A stretch of DNA of 45,000 nucleotides from Chromera velia. Lineage: Eukaryota; Sar; Chromeraceae. Position 1 is the first letter of the stretch. Each line of letters starts with the position of its first letter. Where the stretch lies: the NCBI GenBank assembly GCA_018398765.1, contig JAHBMJ010005270.1, forward strand, positions 5,380 through 50,379. Reading direction: 5' to 3'. Below, in pieces: positions 1 through 11,548 of the stretch. A model generated the notes under the pieces. It did no database searches and was not told where the DNA came from. It was given only the letters and a program-made list of their open reading frames with translations. The position numbers were made by a program, and so were the translations under genes.

Positions 1-207
1 GTTCTGTTTCATTGGCCCCTTTTATTCCATATCAAGGTTTTTTTTCCTTTTCCTGTACTCAGCCCCAAATTGCGATTGCAAAGAAAGACGAGACCAGACG
101 AGAAGAGAAGAAGAGAGAGGCAGAAGAAGAGGGAGACAAAGAGAGAGGCAGACAGGCGAGAAGGAAAAAGAGAAGCAAGGAAAAATGAAAGCGAGAGGAT
201 GACATTA

Positions 208-212
<5 letters not shown>

Positions 213-258
<46 letters not shown>

Positions 259-304
259 AAGGGAAAGAGAAAGAGAGAGAGACAGAGAGAAAGAGAGAGA
301 GAGA
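213..304. repeat. (GA)n microsatellite
   Basis: About 90 bp of nearly pure GA on the plus strand with a few AAAG and GCGA interruptions, inside a longer purine-rich stretch (roughly 90-310). Confidence 0.95.
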
Positions 305-1798
305 TTAAACCAAATCGTCGGAGGGCTGCCTGGATCGGATCGATGGAGCCTGCGAAAGACAGAGACAAATTTGTTCTGCCCATTCTCTGTGCGTGCCTTT
401 GTGTCCTTCTCTCATGAAGTGAAGGCGCAGCCAGGCAGGCACACAGGTAGAAATTAAATCAAACCAAATCAAACCGTGAGGGAGGCAGCCCTTAGGGAGT
501 TTGGAAACAAAATCGACACTCCCTCCCTTCCTCAAACCACCCACAATCAATGCAAAGGAAGAACAGAAAGGTGGAGGGAGGGCGATCCAAAGATCGCAGA
601 CGAATTGGCGGAGATCGCCATCACACAAAAACCATTCCAGAAAAGGCGGAGGGGGGAAGGAGCTGATTCACTGTTCAGACAAGGAAGAGGCAATGAGCAG
701 GTTTCTGTTTCTGTGTTCCTCGGCCTTCTTCTTCCTTCTTCTGCGAGCCCTTACGCTCTTGCAGGTTGTCTGACATGATGAAATGATCAGCGATGTGGTT
801 AAATCAAGAATGGGCATGCAGGAATTAAGCGAGCGAAAGCGGGAGGAAGGAAGGAAGGAGGATGGCATAACATCGAGAGGGGCTGACTGGACAACGATCG
901 ACACAAGGGCGACAGGTTGAAGGGAAGCAGGAAAAGACGAGAAGGGAAGGGAAAGCACATGAGACGGAAAGAGAGAGAGGCACAAACAAATCCGACTCTC
1001 TTCCGCCTCGTCTTGTTGGACTGATCAGTCACGTGAGTCGCTGGGTGGCGAATTAGACTCACGTAATGACATCACTCAATGACCTGCAGCAGTTTGCATT
1101 TCCCTGAGAGACCCTCTCGTTTTCTTTCGACCTCCCTCCTCTTCAACCCTCCTCGACACACACATACACACACACATGCACGACCCCACGATCGACGGAT
1201 AGATTGATTGATCAAATACAAAGGGAAGAAGTGCCTGGGAAGAACACACACACAAACCGTTTGAGAGACAAACAGCTGCCGACTTCCTTTCGGCTGTCTC
1301 TGTTCTTTCGCTCGTGTCTCACGTCCTTTTCCCTTCCCGCGTTTCCGTTTGAAGCCCTTCCGACGGGCCCTCCCTCGGGCTGGTCTCTCCGTCTCCTTCC
1401 ATCTATCTATCTTACAAGGGCACTGGCCCTGATTGGCCGGTCGCCCACCGTCCTCCCTTCAGTTTGGCTCCTTCCACCTCAACCTTCCCTCGGCCTTCGA
1501 CTTTGTTTCGTTCTTCGTCCGAGTTTTCCTTCGTATTTTCAAGCACACGCCGGCTTCATTCATTCATTCATTCAGCTCTGTCAATCCTCCCCATTCCTCT
1601 CTTCCATTCTGCTCTTCAAACAGGATGACAAGCAGCAAAAAGCCGCCTGGAAGCAGAAAAGGAAAGGAAAGGAAACACCCGAAGCTCCTTGTCGGAGACA
1701 CAGACGGACAGAGAGATAACCAGACAGACACACACAGGTAGAGCCAAAAGGCCGGCATGTTTGTTTACACACAGACACGTACGGAGTCACACAAACGT

Positions 1799-1813
1799 AC
1801 ACACACATACACA

Positions 1814-1850
<37 letters not shown>
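1799..1850. repeat. (CA)n(GA)n composite microsatellite
   Basis: A CA run changes directly into a GA run. Read on the minus strand it is (TC)n(TG)n, the same order seen in introns of the genes in this window. A second, pure CA run lies at 2019-2044. Confidence 0.95.
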
Positions 1851-3048
1851 GGGCAGTTACGCGAAGAGAGGCTTACCAACAAACACGCTGACGGACAGAC
1901 AGACAAAAGAAGCAACGAAGGAACCATCCATGACCGAATGAATCTCAACGACCTACCGTCCACTCTTGCCTGCCGACCTTTTGAATTCCCCGAAAAGAAT
2001 CTTCCTTCCCATCCTTGTACACACACACACACACACACACACACGCATCCTCTTTCTTTCTTGCTGATGGTGTTGCTCTTCCTTCTAATCAGCCAGGTCT
2101 CTCTCTCTCTCCCTCTTTCCCCCCCATATAATACAACAATAAGCAAGCGTGCACTGATCAGCCGAGGGGATCGATCAGAGGAGAGGGTTGCATGTCCCTC
2201 GATCATCCCTTCCTTCCTTTCTTTTTCTGCCAGAGGCTCTTCTTCTTCCTCCCGTCCTTCACCCCCTTCTGCCTCTGAGAGACTGAAACAAAGAAAAGTA
2301 AGAAAGAAACAAAACAGACACGGATGTGTCAGACGAGAGACAGGAAGAGAGAGTCAACTCAGTTAGACACGTAGATGAAACAAACAAATAGTGCGAACGA
2401 AGAGAGAGAGACCTTTTGTCGTGTTCTCCGCCCCGTTAAAAGTCTATCCGTTCGTTCGTTCTTTTTCTCTCTCACTCGACAATTAAGCTCGTCGCCTTTT
2501 TTCACTTTGCCTGTTCGTCTGTGTGGTCTTTTCACCTCATGCTACCTTGTGTCTTTCTCAAAACAAGCGCACCGATCCGGCAGGCAAGTGAAAGAAGAGG
2601 GAGGACACATGGGCAGCTGCCCGGCGTCCACAGAGACAAACGAAAAAGGAAGGTGAGTGAGTCGAGTGAGGGAGAAGCAAAGCGCAAACTGCCGGCGAGA
2701 TGAGGAGACAACACGAAAGCAAGAACGCAGACACGCTGAATGACTGACCGTGAAGGCAAAACGGGAGGGACGCTGGAACGATGAGTGAGGGAGATCGAAT
2801 TGGAGGAACAGGGAGAATCACATTGTGTAATACGAGTAGAAACGATAGTGGGCAGATCGGAGCATCAGTCAGTCAGTCAAATTTGCGTTTTGCCTTCGGC
2901 CGCTCCTTCCGCGTTACATCATCGATTGGCATTGTTGTTCTTGTCTCTCTCTGTGCGTGCGTCACTCCACACCCTCGAGCTACATAGACAGGAGGACTTG
3001 GTCTGTTTCACAAGAAAAAGGTGACAGCCTTTTGTCTTTTCTTAAGCT

Positions 3049-3074
3049 CCTTCCTTCCTTCCTTCCTTCCTTCC
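3049..3074. repeat. (CTTC)n microsatellite
   Basis: Six to seven perfect 4-bp units. A similar run lies at about 4020-4044. Confidence 0.9.
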
Positions 3075-4144
3075 GTCTTGCCCAGAAAACAAGGAAGAGA
3101 GAGGTCCTCCACAGAGAAGAGAGAGGGAAGAGGAAGAGAAGGGGGGTGGAACGAAATTTTCAAACAGGATTTCGCTCTCAACAAACTTGTGAGGGGCCGA
3201 TCCAAACTTGACTTGCTCAGATGCGATGAGCAGGTTGTGTTCTCTTCCTATCACACAGGCAAGCAGAAAGCCAGCGCGGGAGAGAGGGGAGAGAAAAAGA
3301 AGGAGGCAGCAATTCACGGCTGACTGTCAATGCGTCGAGAGGATGAGCAAACAAGCAAGCCAGCAAGGAATGAAGAGGAACGACGGAGGTCGGAAGGAAG
3401 GTGAATCGAGAGAAGGGCGGATGGTCCCGAGGAAGAAGGTGAGAAGGGAGGGGGAGAACCGAGAACGAAAGAACCAACGAAAGGGAAAGAAACGGAGAGG
3501 TCGTCGAAGGTCACCGACCCTCCTTCCTTCCTTCCTTCCTTTTCATCCTTGCTTCCCTCCCCTTCCTCCTTTTGCAGCTTTCTGCTCTTGTCTACGCTTT
3601 GCTTTTCCTTTCTTGTTCCTAGCATCAAGATGAAGTCGGGGGGGAAGGTAACAAAGGAAAGAAAGTGAGAGGGACAGAGAGAGAGAGCCAAGAGGCCAGA
3701 ATACATCCTTGAGGAAATCTTATTCGAAGGAGGAGAAACCAGCATTGAAAGTCAGTCCTATTGAACAGACAAGACAAGGAAGATCGATTGAGCCTTTCCC
3801 TCTAATCCCTGTGCTTGCGCCTCACTTATTGTCTCTCTACTCCCCTTCTCTCTTTTTCATTCCTACTTCGGTCCCTTTTGTTCGCATTTTTCTTTCCATC
3901 CCATATGTCTGTCTGTCTGAATTATCTCCAGCACCCCAACCATCCAGCCTACATGGATCGATCCCTCTCTCTCGACTGCCAAGGAATCCATCCCGCAATG
4001 TTATCTGTTTCAATTGTGCTCCTTCCTTCCTTCCTTCCTTCCTTAAATGTCGGCCGCCTCGATCGACCCTTTCTTCTTCCTCACAATAAATGAATGAATG
4101 AATGAATGCACCCAATGCACCCACCCGAATTCATTCAGCTCAGC

Positions 4145-4310
4145 TCAGGCCCCAACAAGCAGGCCGAGATCCTCAATTTCGGAGTCGCCCTCATCGGAAT
4201 TCTCGTCTTGGCTGTCTTCTTCATCTTGCTGCTGCTTTCTGCTGATGCCTCCAATCGGCCCTCCTGTCCTCTCAACGAGAGAGTTCAGTCTCTCCCTCAG
4301 ATGCCGCACG
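4145..4310 (-). other. Acidic C-terminal tail of ClpC
   Basis: After the conserved C-terminal D2 subdomain the protein ends in a Glu/Asp/Gln/Ser-rich tail of about 30 residues ([19 protein letters not shown]) before the final GLLVGA. It replaces the shorter tail usual in plant and bacterial ClpC. Function unknown. Confidence 0.6.
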
Positions 4311-7162
4311 TACTCGTCCTTCTCGAAGATCTTCACCTCTTCCGAAGAAGAAGGCAGATCCTCCAGAGTAGCCACCACAGCGTCGCCCTTTCCGATCTTC
4401 TCGTCAAAGAGGGCGTCGCTCAGAGGAGTCTCCAACGCATTCTGAAGTGCCCGTCTGCGATCAATCGAGCATTGATTGAACATAAAAAAGGGGGGTGTGT
4501 TCGAACAAAAGAAACTCGCGCAGGTTCGCCTGGCCTCACTTCATTTTCTTCGGCAGAGAAAGGAGGAAGAACATGAGGGAGAACGACAGGCTGTTTTAGT
4601 CCCCTCTGCAGTGAAAAGACAAAAGAAACACCACAAAAAAAGACAAAAAGAAAGAGTAGTGGGAAGCCAGTGTCTCTCGCCTTGCCTGACTGACTGACCG
4701 ACCGAAGAGGACGAGCCCCCCATGCAGGGTTCAGCCCCTCCTTCACGATTTTGTCTTTCAAACGAGAGGCAACCTCCAGCTGCATCCCGCCCCAGTTGCT
4801 GTACAACCGGTTTTGAAGATCCTGCACATGCACACACTTGCTTGCGCACACATATGTATGCACGTATTACCACTCCCACAGACGCGCGTGAAAGAATACT
4901 CCCCTTTCCCAGACACCCCGAGAGAGAGAGAGAGAGAGAGATCGAATGCCCACACGAAGAGACCTCACTAGTCAACAAACCGTAACCTTGTAGAGTCGAA
5001 CAGACAGACTATATGTTTCTTCTTCTTCTCCCTCCTTTTCTTCATGAACAGACAGACAAAACACACAGACAGACAGACAGACGAAAAGACTGATTGCAAA
5101 GAACCCCCCCCCTTCCTCTCAAAGAGACGGACAAAAAATACGTGCGGACGCTCCCTTTCTATTCATTCACTGACTGACTGACATCGATGTACTTGTCGAG
5201 GATGACCTCGAGGTGTTCCTTCCCCAAAGGTCGGAACACAAGGACGTCATCGAGTCTGTTGAGGAACTCGGGACGGAAGAAGACCTTCAACTCATCCCGA
5301 ATCATGGCCTTCACTGCGCTGTAAGTACGCGCCTGGCTGTCTGCAGAGGTTGCAAACCCCATGCCTCCCATGCCCCCCGTCACGGCCTGCATCACCTGTT
5401 TGCTCCCCAGGTTGCTGGTCATCAGGATCAGCGTGTTCTGGAAGGAAATCGTGCGGCCCTTGGAGTCGGTCAGACGGCCGTCGTCCAAGATCTGTAAGGA
5501 GGAAAGGAAAGGAAAGGCAAGAAAAGGAGGGACAAGGAAAAATGGCATGAAAGTGGGTGAAAGAAAATTTGAACGCAGAAGAAAAGTGTACGGCAGTCAA
5601 CGAAGATCTACAAGATGGCAGCCTCAGTAATCGTCCGTCAGTCGCTTCTACGTGCTCAGTGTCGTACTGTTGTGGTAACACGCCTACCTGCTTGCTTATG
5701 TATGAACCCATCCCTGTTGCCTGCCTGCCTATCTGTTAATTTGCTGACCTGAAGGAAGGTGTTAAAGATGTCTGGGTTTGCTTTTTCGACTTCATCAAAA
5801 AGAATAAGGGAGAACGGCTTCCGCCTCACCGCCTCCGTCAGCTGTCCCCCATTCTCATACCCAACATACCTGAACGAACGCATCCATCCATCCATCCATC
5901 CATCCATCCAAGCAGACGTGCATGCATGACAAGTGTCCAGCCATCATGTTTCTTCTTGCAACGTCTCATGGCAAGCAAACAGCAGGTCGATACAAAACGG
6001 AAAATGTATTATCGCATACAGCCCCTCTCAGAGTCAAAGTGCGCACACACATGCGAATCAAGTCTCTATGCCTCAGTTCCTTCCTCTCACTTCAGAAGAT
6101 TCAGACTCGCATTTCGTGTAACCCCCCCCGGGAGTAATATCTGGAAATCAGACTACTCTCTCTCTCTGGCTTTTGCCTGCCTGCCTTGTTGATGAAACCG
6201 CTCACTCGCTCACTGACTCACCCGGGTGGCGCCCCGACGAGTCTGCTGGCCTCGAAGGAAGACATGAACTCGGACATGTCGAACCTGCAAGCAAGCAAGC
6301 AAGCAAGCAAGAAAGAAAAAAAGAAAGAAAGAAAGACAGGAAAAATGAAAAAAAAAGAACCAAACCGCCATCAGTACCTTTCCGGTGCATGCACTTACAC
6401 GACCATCGATAGGCACGAAGAAAAAATACCCCGACGGTCCGTCTGTCGTGCTTCCTTCCTTTCTTCCAAGAATTCAAAAACGTCCGTCGCGAGAGCGTCT
6501 CTCTCTCTCTCGGACAGGGGAAGGAAGGAAAGAAAGATGGAACGAAGGAAGGAATGGAGAGATCAGGTGCAGAGATTTGCTTGCAAGGGCAGCTCCAGAA
6601 ATCCGAATGAATGCACCATCAACGAACGCTCTACACGACACCCACAGAGACCAGAACCCCCCCCCCCCCNCCCCACCCACCGGATCATCGCGTCCTCACT
6701 CCCAAAGACAGTCTCAGCAAGTGCCTTGGCAAGTTCGGTCTTTCCCACACCAGTGGGGCCGCAGAGGAGGAAGGAGCCCAGCGGCCTGTGGGGACTGTGG
6801 AGACCCGCACTCGAACGGCGCAGTGCCTGCATGCAAACAACCACATATGCACAAAATTGCTTAACTGTCTTCGCCTTGTACCGAGACAGAGTTCTTCTGA
6901 CAGAGAAGAGAAAAGATGGGGCCACCAGAGAATTTGATCACGAAATCGAGGGAGAAGGACGAGAGGCGAAATCCCACTACTAGGCTGAATGAACGCTTCG
7001 CAGGCAGGCGTTGTATCACTGGAGCAAAAAGAAAACGGGAGGGAGGGAAAGGAGGGACGATGGGAGATCTGGCCAATAGAAAGTTCGGTCTAAAGTGCTC
7101 AGCTGCCCTCCGACAGACGATTCACATGGACAAGCATGTGCACACACACACACATACACACA

Positions 7163-7205
<43 letters not shown>

Positions 7206-7406
7206 AGACACACACACACACAAACACACACACACACGCCTACCTGTGCGACTGCTTCGACTGCCTCGTCTTGCCCGATGACTCTCTTCTTCAGCACAGC
7301 GTTCAGCTCTGCCATTCGCTGCCTGTCGTTCTTTCTCATCCTGCCTATCGGCACGCCGGTGGCTTTCGACGCCGCACTGCAGACATGCAGACCCCACGCA
7401 GGCAGC

Positions 7407-7443
<37 letters not shown>

Positions 7444-8009
7444 CAAGCAGAGCGGGTGCGAAATTCATGAGCAAGCAAGAGAAGCTGAGGCGGGTGGCCA
7501 TTCGAACGAAGAGAGGAGAGGACAGGACAGCGTTCTCACGCGTGGATGACGGAGATTTTCAAGTCGTGCCATAGCATTGACATTCCTTTCGACGTCCACA
7601 GAAGGAAAGTATCTGTATGGGTACATGCAAACAGAGGAAGAGAAAGCCCGATGAGCATCCAGGTAGTGGAAAAGGCAAAGCTGCTGACTGACTGACATGG
7701 CGACATCATCCGCAGAGACCCTCACTGGCTCTGCCTTTCCGTACGTCACATTTCTCTTCAGTTCTCTCAACGAGGACAGGAGTGTCTCTACAGCCCTCTT
7801 TTCGTTGAGAAGGTTGGACAACTCTGACGATGCTGACGGAGAAGATGCATCTGTTGAACGGGACGTCCCTGCATCTGCCCCATCTGAAGGGGTGGTCGTT
7901 GGGGCGGGGGAAGAGGGCGGCGGGGAGTTTCCAGAGGGATCCGCAGCCGAGGCGGCACGTCGGATGTCCTCTTTCACCGCCGCAAGTCTTTCCTCCTGCA
8001 GACTTATGC

Positions 8010-8051
<42 letters not shown>

Positions 8052-11000
8052 GAGAGAGAGACATGGTATGGTTGTTTTCCATTGCTCCGTTTCTTTCTTC
8101 CTTGCTTTCGACACATTCACCGACGAGCTGTCTTCGTGCTCGACACACAAGCTGTCCCTTTTCCCAAACAGATGAACACGCAAGCACACAAATGGATGCA
8201 ACCGGTCGGGTGCACCACCGAGACAGGTCGATGGACTGAATGACGGACCGCGCGACGAATGCGGGGGGCGATCCACGTGTGTCGAACCTTCTGCACCGCG
8301 GCTGCCTCGTCCATGAGGTCAATGGCCTTGCCGGGAAGGAACCGGCCGTGGACGTATCTGCATGCATGCATGTGTGCAGAGGCGAGTGAACACACAGGGA
8401 AAGAAAAAAGGACAGATCGATGTGCATGCAATAAGAAAAGTGAGGAGAAAGCAAACTGGTTTAAAATGTCCCGAGAGAAGAAGAAAGCTGCCTGTTCAGT
8501 CCCAGACAAGAGGAGAGGGAAACGTGCCACTGATGTTCGTTCTGCAATGACTCTCTCCCTTCCTTCCTTTCTGCCCCCCCTTCCCCCCCCCCCTTGTCGT
8601 CTGTGCGAGTGAGTGTCTGTGTGTCGATGTGTGAGTCAGCGCATCCTTGTTTTTCCTCCATTCCCTCTCCCTCTCTCTCTAACCCACAGGCCTACTCCTT
8701 CCTTCCCTTCCCTTCCCCTCTCTCAGTGTCTGACCTGTTTGAGAGTTCTGCTGCTGCTTGGAGGGCATCCGCGTCGAACTTCACATTGTGGAAGTTCTCG
8801 TATCTCTCCTGCAGCCCCCTCGCCATCTCCACACTGGTGTCAACGTCGGGCTCCTCCAACATGATGGGGTGAAAGCGACGGTCCAAGGCAGAATCCTGCA
8901 AGCAAGGAGAGGAGGAACCACGCACGCAAGCGGGTGGGCAGGCAGGCAGGCAGGCAGATGGAAGACGAAAAAGAGAAGGGCACATGCACACACAAACTTC
9001 CTGTGCCATAAATTGAAAGCCGAAAAGTTTGGTTCCACGGTCTTGTCAGATAGATTACACAAGCGCACGTCTGCCTGCCTGCCTGCCTTGTGGCACCCTC
9101 TGGGAATCATTGTGCAGTCAGAGCGCGGGGGGTCTCCTTGAATGAACTTTCCTGCACGGGTACTTTCATGCATCGTGCCAGGGGGCGTCTCTCGATGTGT
9201 GTGTGTTTCGTCAGTTGGGGAAGGCGACTTGTGGAGACCACACTTACACCTATCGTGCCGTTGTCCGTACGGCAACACCCCCTTGCTTATTCGTGCCAAC
9301 ACCGACCTTTTCGAAATGCTTGCTGTATTCTTCCGTCGTGGTCGCTCCGATGACCTGCAATTGTCCGCTTGCGAGCGCCGGCTTCAAAATATTGGCGGCG
9401 TCCATGGATCCTTCGGTGGACCCGGCACCTGAGGCGGCCCACAGACAGACAGACGGACAGACTATATGTTTCTTCTTCTCCCTCCTTTTCTTCATGAACA
9501 CAACAGACACACAGACAGACAAGCAAACAAGCGGCAGGTGAGAAAAGGCAAGAGGGAACGGGGCCGCAAGCAAGGGGCAAAGGAAGGAACGGAAGCAGAC
9601 ATTCAAGACCATGCAGGATAGAACAATGAGACCATGCAGTAAAAAAAAAAAGAGACGATCGGAAGGATCCCAAGCGTCCCCAGACAGAGAGAGATGCGTA
9701 GGGCCGTCTATCCCCAAAAGACCAAAAAGTCCGCCAGACCATGCAGACTGGCAAATTTAAAAAAAGTGAAGACCAGGCAAGAAAGAAAAAACACAAAAGC
9801 CGTGTGAGTCACTGACTTACTTACCGACGAGTGTATGGATCTCATCAACGAAAAGAAGGACCCTTCCTCTCGATTTCTTCACATCGTCCAACACCTTCTT
9901 CAATCGTTCCTCAAAGTCCCCCCTATACTTGGACCCTGCTACCATAAGTCCTAGGTCCAGGGAGTAAACCTGCCTCCCCTCTAGACAAGAAGGGACCTCT
10001 CCTTTCACTATCGCCTGAGCCAGACCTTCCACAACTGCGGTCTTCCCGACCCCCGGTTCCCCCAAAAGAATCGGGTTGGCCTTCTTGCGGCAGGAGAGGA
10101 CTTGAATCATCCGATTGATCTCGGACCCTCTGCCCACGACAGGGTCCAGCTCCCCCCTCTGGGCTTTCCCTGTCAAATTCTCCGCAAAATCGTTCAGAGA
10201 CTGCACACGGACCTGCACAGACAGACCAACGGAATACAAGAGAGTCTCCATTTTGTTTTGTCTACCTTCCACGTCATTCACTCATGCCCACACAGACGGA
10301 CACACAGAAACAGAGAGACAGACTGTTTCGTCTTTTCTTTACTTTGCTTTTTCGCTTCCGGACAGCCAAACAGATAGACCGACGGAAAGCCGTCCAGACG
10401 GACTCCTAAAGAGATAGATACCAAGCACGCACGATGGGGTGCTCATCTTCTGCTGGCACTTTAGCGAAGGATGCCCGAAGCGATGAAAAGAACAGAGGGT
10501 GACAAAGAACCTAGCTGTCCGTTTAAACGAATGCCAGTATATCTTTACATACAGGGCGGGCTTCTCGAATGAATGAATGAATGAATGAATGAATGCACCA
10601 CTCCTCGACCGAGGCGAATTGGGGCATCGATCCATCAATATTTGGGATTGAAGGCTGCTTGGAGACTGTCAGAGAGAGCAAGAGCCAAGGAGGAAGACAG
10701 AAAGGCGGCGGGTGCAGGGAAAGACACAGAGTAGTAAACTCAAAGGGGAGACGCATAGGGAGAAAGGAACAGTGATACGACTGCAAGGAAAGCAGGGACC
10801 CTCCCACCTTGTCTCTGGAGGCTCCAGCAGCCGCGAGTGAGTCTTCTCTGTTCCGAAGTCTTTCGAGCTCCTGTCTGAGTTTCGTTCTATCCCATGACAA
10901 CTGCACCAGAGGATTATCTGGAGAGTCCCACCTCAACAGAAACCTCAAAAAGTGTTCAGAAGAGCATCGCAGGTCCCCCAACAGTGCCCTCTCCTCATTC

Positions 11001-11548
11001 CCCCCCTCTAAAACAATGCGGGTGCTGTTTGCGAACACGACACTTTGGTTTCCTGGAGCTGGGCTTTCCCAGTCTTCCGGTACTGGTCCAAGGAGTTTGG
11101 CTCGAAGCTCTGAAAGTTCGAGGCCAAGGTTAGAAAAGCACTCCTTGACAATCCCTTTTGTCTGCAGGAGACCGCACAGAAGATGCTGAGGGCCACAGAG
11201 GGGACTCCCGACTCTGCGCGCCTCTTCCTGCGCAGAGATAATGGCTGTGATGGCATCTTCTGAAAGGTCGTCATGGCTGTAAGAGGAGGCCATGAGAACA
11301 GAGAACCCCCCAAATCCCTCTCTCTGATTGGGGAGGGACCGTCTCTGCCTCTGTCGCTCCAACTGGAAGAGACTACTGGCCCGACCCTCTTTCCCTCCAG
11401 TGTAGGGTGTGAGCGCCCTTTCTTTGGACAGAACCTCAAGGCTGCCCGAGGGAAGAAGAAAGCTGTGAGCTTTCGTGGCAAAATCAAACAGAAAAAGACA
11501 AAATGATTGCAGCCAGAAAAGGGCTGCCGAAAGCTGCACGGTCTTCAT
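4145..11548 (-). CDS. clpC: ClpC-type Hsp100 AAA+ unfoldase, plastid-targeted, 13 exons
   Basis: ATP-driven unfoldase expected to feed substrates to the ClpP protease in the plastid stroma. Exons, in transcript order: 11548-10808, 10212-9825, 9428-9307, 8895-8735, 8357-8288, 7995-7697, 7376-7244, 6826-6681, 6284-6222, 5869-5749, 5491-5183, 4821-4703, 4454-4145. They join in frame to 2982 nt (993 aa), about the length of ClpC plus a leader. Residues 1-29 form a signal peptide, followed by a transit-like region. A double Clp-N domain lies at about 94-220. AAA-1 has Walker A GEPGVGKT (298-305), pore loop KYRG (342-345) and Walker B DE (370-371). AAA-2 has Walker A GPTGVGKT (661-668), pore loop GYVG (708-711) and Walker B DE (733-734). 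The middle region (about 495-590) carries a Ser/Pro/Thr-rich insertion. ClpB is less likely because the M-domain is short, a ClpP-loop-like MGF is present (792-794), and the N-domain matches ClpC. The chosen ATG gives a proper signal peptide. Confidence 0.93.
4919..4941. repeat. (GA)n in ClpC intron 11
   Basis: Plus-strand GA run; (TC)n in the transcript sense, about 100 nt before the exon 12 acceptor. Confidence 0.9.
5001..5083. repeat. Dispersed intronic repeat, copy 1 (ClpC intron 11)
   Basis: The segment CAGACTATATGTTTCTTCTT and the following CTCCCTCCTTTTCTTCATG recur at 9454-9522 in another intron of the same gene. The copies differ by one TTC unit in the core and then drift in the flanking CAGA repeats. 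Confidence 0.85.
5881..5911. repeat. (ATCC)n tract just upstream of the ClpC exon 10 acceptor
   Basis: In the transcript sense this reads (GGAT)n followed by GTTCGTTCAG at the splice junction. It sits where a polypyrimidine tract would be expected. Confidence 0.9.
6288..6312. repeat. (GCAA)n forming the ClpC exon 9 acceptor
   Basis: In the transcript sense this is five to six TTGC units whose last copy becomes the TTGCAG acceptor of the 63-nt exon 9 (6284-6222). Confidence 0.9.
6660..6675. repeat. Poly-C run with an undetermined base
   Basis: A C homopolymer containing an N at 6670, starting a few bases inside ClpC intron 8 (donor GTGGGTGGGG on the minus strand). It marks a sequencing or assembly ambiguity, outside coding sequence. 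Confidence 0.95.
7139..7240. repeat. (CA)n microsatellite in ClpC intron 7
   Basis: About 100 bp of CA with occasional TACA and GACA units. On the transcript it is (TG)n and begins within a few bases of the exon 7 donor (CAG, then GTAGGC). Confidence 0.95.
7409..7441. repeat. (GA)n in ClpC intron 6
   Basis: Plus-strand GA run, (TC)n in the transcript, close upstream of the exon 7 acceptor at 7377. Confidence 0.9.
8010..8050. repeat. (CA)n in ClpC intron 5
   Basis: (TG)n in the transcript sense, ending about 14 nt before the exon 6 acceptor (7996); preceded in transcript order by a short TC run. Confidence 0.95.
9454..9522. repeat. Dispersed intronic repeat, copy 2 (ClpC intron 2)
   Basis: Partner of 5001-5083. 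It lies about 25 nt upstream, in transcript sense, of the exon 3 acceptor and keeps the same orientation as copy 1. Confidence 0.85.
10566..10594. repeat. (GAAT)n in ClpC intron 1
   Basis: Seven units of GAAT on the plus strand, (ATTC)n in the transcript sense. Confidence 0.9.
11459..11548 (-). other. Predicted signal peptide and start of plastid transit region of ClpC
   Basis: The leader has Lys at position 2, a hydrophobic core at about residues 6-22 and a likely cleavage after AHS (27-29), leaving Phe30 as first residue of the remainder (FLLPSG). Signal peptide plus transit peptide with Phe at its start is the known import signal for red-algal complex plastids. The reading is made from sequence only. 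Confidence 0.65.

Larger units (their letters stand above)
1..4144. other. Gene-poor stretch, no recognisable gene
   Basis: I see no conserved protein, tRNA or rRNA here. The open frames consist of Ser-Leu, Arg-Glu or Thr-His repeats from GA, CA and CTTC microsatellites on one strand or the other. The stretch lies beyond the 3' end of the minus-strand ClpC gene and may hold its 3' untranslated region. Its (CA)n(GA)n composites at 1799-1850 have the same orientation as those in the ClpC introns, so minus-strand introns of an unrecognised transcript cannot be excluded. Confidence 0.5.

Noticed and set aside
1204-2366. Open frames of 171 and 225 codons on the plus strand
   Set aside because: They are Ser/Leu/Pro- and Thr-His-rich, run through CA and GA microsatellites and show no conserved block.
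6660-6675. Poly-C/N run as a biological signal
   Set aside because: The N shows it is an unresolved homopolymer in an intron.
7465-8454. A 329-codon minus-strand frame read as one exon
   Set aside because: Only its middle part (7995-7697) is ClpC-like; the rest is intron. Direct joining of 7697 to 7376 gives [16 protein letters not shown], as the family requires.
4145-11548. ClpB/Hsp104 instead of ClpC
   Set aside because: ClpB has a long coiled M-domain and no ClpP loop; this protein has a short interrupted middle region, a ClpC-like N-domain and an MGF loop.
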